DNA from: Weeksellaceae bacterium
GTDB lineage: Bacteria; Bacteroidota; Bacteroidia; Flavobacteriales; Weeksellaceae
Direction of reading: 5' to 3'
Length of the DNA: 7,295 nt
Assembly: GCA_022701475.1 (NCBI GenBank)
Contig: JAKOOI010000586.1
Coordinates: 1-7,295 of the forward strand
A model generated the notes under the pieces. The model did no database searches. It was not told where the DNA came from and worked only from the letters and a program-made list of their open reading frames with translations. The position numbers were made by a program, and so were the translations under genes. Of this stretch, positions 6,000-7,295 are shown piece after piece. Numbering within the stretch: position 1 is the first letter of the stretch; every line of letters begins with the position of its first letter.

Positions 6000-6017
6000 C
6001 GCTGCCCTTCCGGGAGG

Positions 6018-7295
6018 CTAGTTGCCGGTAATTTCCACTTTGCTCTTTCCGTTCTGTTTCTTGCTCACCCGGATCTGTACCGGGATGCGTTCCGTCATTT
6101 CCTGGACATGGGAAATCACCCCGACTTTCCGGCCCTGGTTATGGAGCCTTTCAAGGGCATCCATAGCAATATTCAGGGTATTGGGATCCAGCGAACCGAA
6201 ACCTTCGTCTATGAACAGCGATTCCACCCTCATCCGGTTGGAAGATAAGGAGGCGAGGCCCAGTGCCAGAGCCAGTGAAACCAGGAACGATTCACCGCCG
6301 GAAAGCGAATAGACCGTCCGTACTTCATCGCCCATATCGCGGTCCGTCACCTGGAGACCAAGCGAAGAAGGGATGCGTCCGATCTCATACCGGCCGGTAA
6401 GGGACTGCAGGTGGATGTTGGCATATTCCAACAGGGTATCAAGCGTATATTCCTGTGCCATCTGGCGGAATTTTTTACCGTCTGCCGATCCGATCATTTC
6501 ATTCAGCCTGCTCCAGTTTTCCGAGATCAGAGCCTGGGCTTCGATGCTTTTCAGCAGGTCGCCGATCCTGTTTCTGTTCTCCGCATCCTGTTGCATCCGG
6601 AAACTGATTTCCCCTTTCTTGTGTTTTTTCTGCTCGGCATCTGCTTTTACCGCTGTCAGCAGGTCATCAAGCTCTTCAGCACTGCGCCCGGACGGGCGTT
6701 TTTCCTGATGGCCGGTCAGGGCCTGCTTCCTTTCTGCAGCAATGGACTCTGCCTTCGTCGCTTCTTCTTCAACAGACTGCAGGAAGATCCGTTCCGTTTC
6801 CATCCATTCATGGCTGAGGTCCAGCAGTTCATGGAGCTCAGCCATCGTAAGCGGGGAACTCTTTTTTCTGTTGTAAGCGTTCAGCCAGCTTTCCAGTCGG
6901 TCACTGGCAGCTTCCGCTTCTTTTCCGGCTGCCAGAAGGCCTGCTTCCGTTTCTTCCTGCCGGGTATGCAGCCGTGTGATTTCCAGCAGGAGATTCTGCA
7001 GGGCCTCTCTGAGCAGCTCATGCTGTTTCAGGGCGTCTGCTGCCATTCGCCTCAGTCTGTCTTCTACGGTATCTGCAGGCTCTCCTTCAAAGATCAGGTT
7101 CCGCTGCTGCTGGATTTCCAGGAGATGCTGAATCTGCTTTTCATGCGTTTTCTGCTTTTGGCCCATTTCTGCCAAGCTGCTTTTTTCCTGGTTTTCCATT
7201 TCCTTTACCGTAGCTTCAAGGGCAAGCTTCTCACGGGTAAGTTGTTCCTTCCTTTCCGTATTGTCTTTCCACTGGGCGGCAAACCTTTCGATATG
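6018..7295 (-). CDS. sbcC: SbcC, ATPase subunit of SbcCD nuclease, C-terminal part (start beyond window)
   Basis: SbcC is the Rad50-like ATPase that works with the SbcD nuclease on DNA hairpins and double-strand ends. The frame is open to the window edge; 425 residues are visible, so the ATG at 7199 is internal and not the start. Visible residues 1-260 are rich in Glu, Lys, Gln, Ala and Leu in long helices, as expected for the returning arm of the coiled coil. The C-terminal ATPase lobe has signature LSGGES (331-336), Walker B LFIDE (360-364), D-loop GSLD (367-370) and SHV (395-397). There is no cysteine in the visible part, so the zinc-hook CxxC and the N-terminal Walker A must lie upstream. 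SbcC proteins are commonly around 1000 residues, so about the last 40 percent is seen. sbcD is probably just upstream, outside the window. The gene ends with TAG. A different SMC-like ATPase is possible but less likely. Confidence 0.92.
   Translation of the reverse strand, partial: HIERFAAQWKDNTERKEQLTREKLALEATVKEMENQEKSSLAEMGQKQKTHEKQIQHLLEIQQQRNLIFEGEPADTVEDRLRRMAADALKQHELLREALQNLLLEITRLHTRQEETEAGLLAAGKEAEAASDRLESWLNAYNRKKSSPLTMAELHELLDLSHEWMETERIFLQSVEEEATKAESIAAERKQALTGHQEKRPSGRSAEELDDLLTAVKADAEQKKHKKGEISFRMQQDAENRNRIGDLLKSIEAQALISENWSRLNEMIGSADGKKFRQMAQEYTLDTLLEYANIHLQSLTGRYEIGRIPSSLGLQVTDRDMGDEVRTVYSLSGGESFLVSLALALGLASLSSNRMRVESLFIDEGFGSLDPNTLNIAMDALERLHNQGRKVGVISHVQEMTERIPVQIRVSKKQNGKSKVEITGN

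Larger units (their letters stand above)
5726..6017. other. 292-bp spacer between sbcC and the glycosyltransferase operon
   Basis: This stretch must hold the promoter of the glycosyltransferase-glf-hydrolase operon unless sbcC transcription reads through. I found no exact TAnnTTTG element on the minus strand; TAGATTTA near 5834-5841 is the nearest and is unconvincing. It contains a hairpin after sbcC (5973-5999), a TTTATG/CATAAA inverted repeat (5861-5866 with 5875-5880) and a leader hairpin (5774-5795). No gene or RNA is recognised. Confidence 0.5.

Noticed and set aside
6018..7199. A complete 393-residue gene starting at the ATG at 7199
   Set aside because: The frame stays open to 7295 and the protein is the C-terminal part of SbcC, so this ATG is internal to the coiled coil.
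1..7295. CRISPR array, tRNA, rRNA, insertion sequence or prophage
   Set aside because: No regularly spaced repeats, no cloverleaf-like sequence and no transposase or integrase motifs were seen in any frame read.

Overview
The window looks like chromosomal DNA from a flavobacterium, most likely a relative of Chryseobacterium (Weeksellaceae). The grounds are a GldA-type ABC ATPase specific to Bacteroidetes, the absence of convincing Shine-Dalgarno sequences, AT-rich intergenic DNA with TAnnTTTG-type -7 elements, and a signal peptide cleaved before Gln (AFS|Q), which is common in this phylum. The genus is an inference. Coding DNA seems fairly GC-rich for that group. All six recognised genes lie on the minus strand, so transcription runs from high to low coordinates. 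Every sizeable plus-strand open frame is an antisense shadow.

In transcription order: (1) 7295-6018, the C-terminal part of SbcC, the ATPase subunit of the SbcCD nuclease, with its start beyond the window. (2) 6017-5726, a 292-bp spacer with a weak hairpin after sbcC and a better one in the leader of the next operon. (3) 5725-2346, a compact operon of three overlapping genes: a GT-B glycosyltransferase, UDP-galactopyranose mutase (glf), and a divergent clan GH-A glycoside hydrolase-like protein. (4) 2345-1838, a 508-bp non-coding region with inverted repeats and a recurring AGGGGA-type motif. (5) 1837-1271, a secreted protein of unknown function, closed by a clear intrinsic terminator. (6) 1189-470, gldA, whose likely -7 element lies inside the T-tract of that terminator. 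(7) 365-1, the N-terminal 121 residues of a small secreted protein of unknown function, cut by the window edge.

The most interesting part is the glycosyltransferase-glf-glycoside hydrolase cassette. The mutase would make UDP-galactofuranose, the glycosyltransferase may use it or prepare an acceptor, and the hydrolase-like protein has both expected catalytic glutamates but no signal peptide. It would therefore work in the cytoplasm, in translational coupling with the biosynthetic enzymes. This suggests a small dedicated glycoconjugate pathway with an intracellular trimming or transglycosylation step. Its product cannot be read from the sequence. The other genes are ordinary housekeeping, envelope or motility-related genes with no evident link to the cassette.
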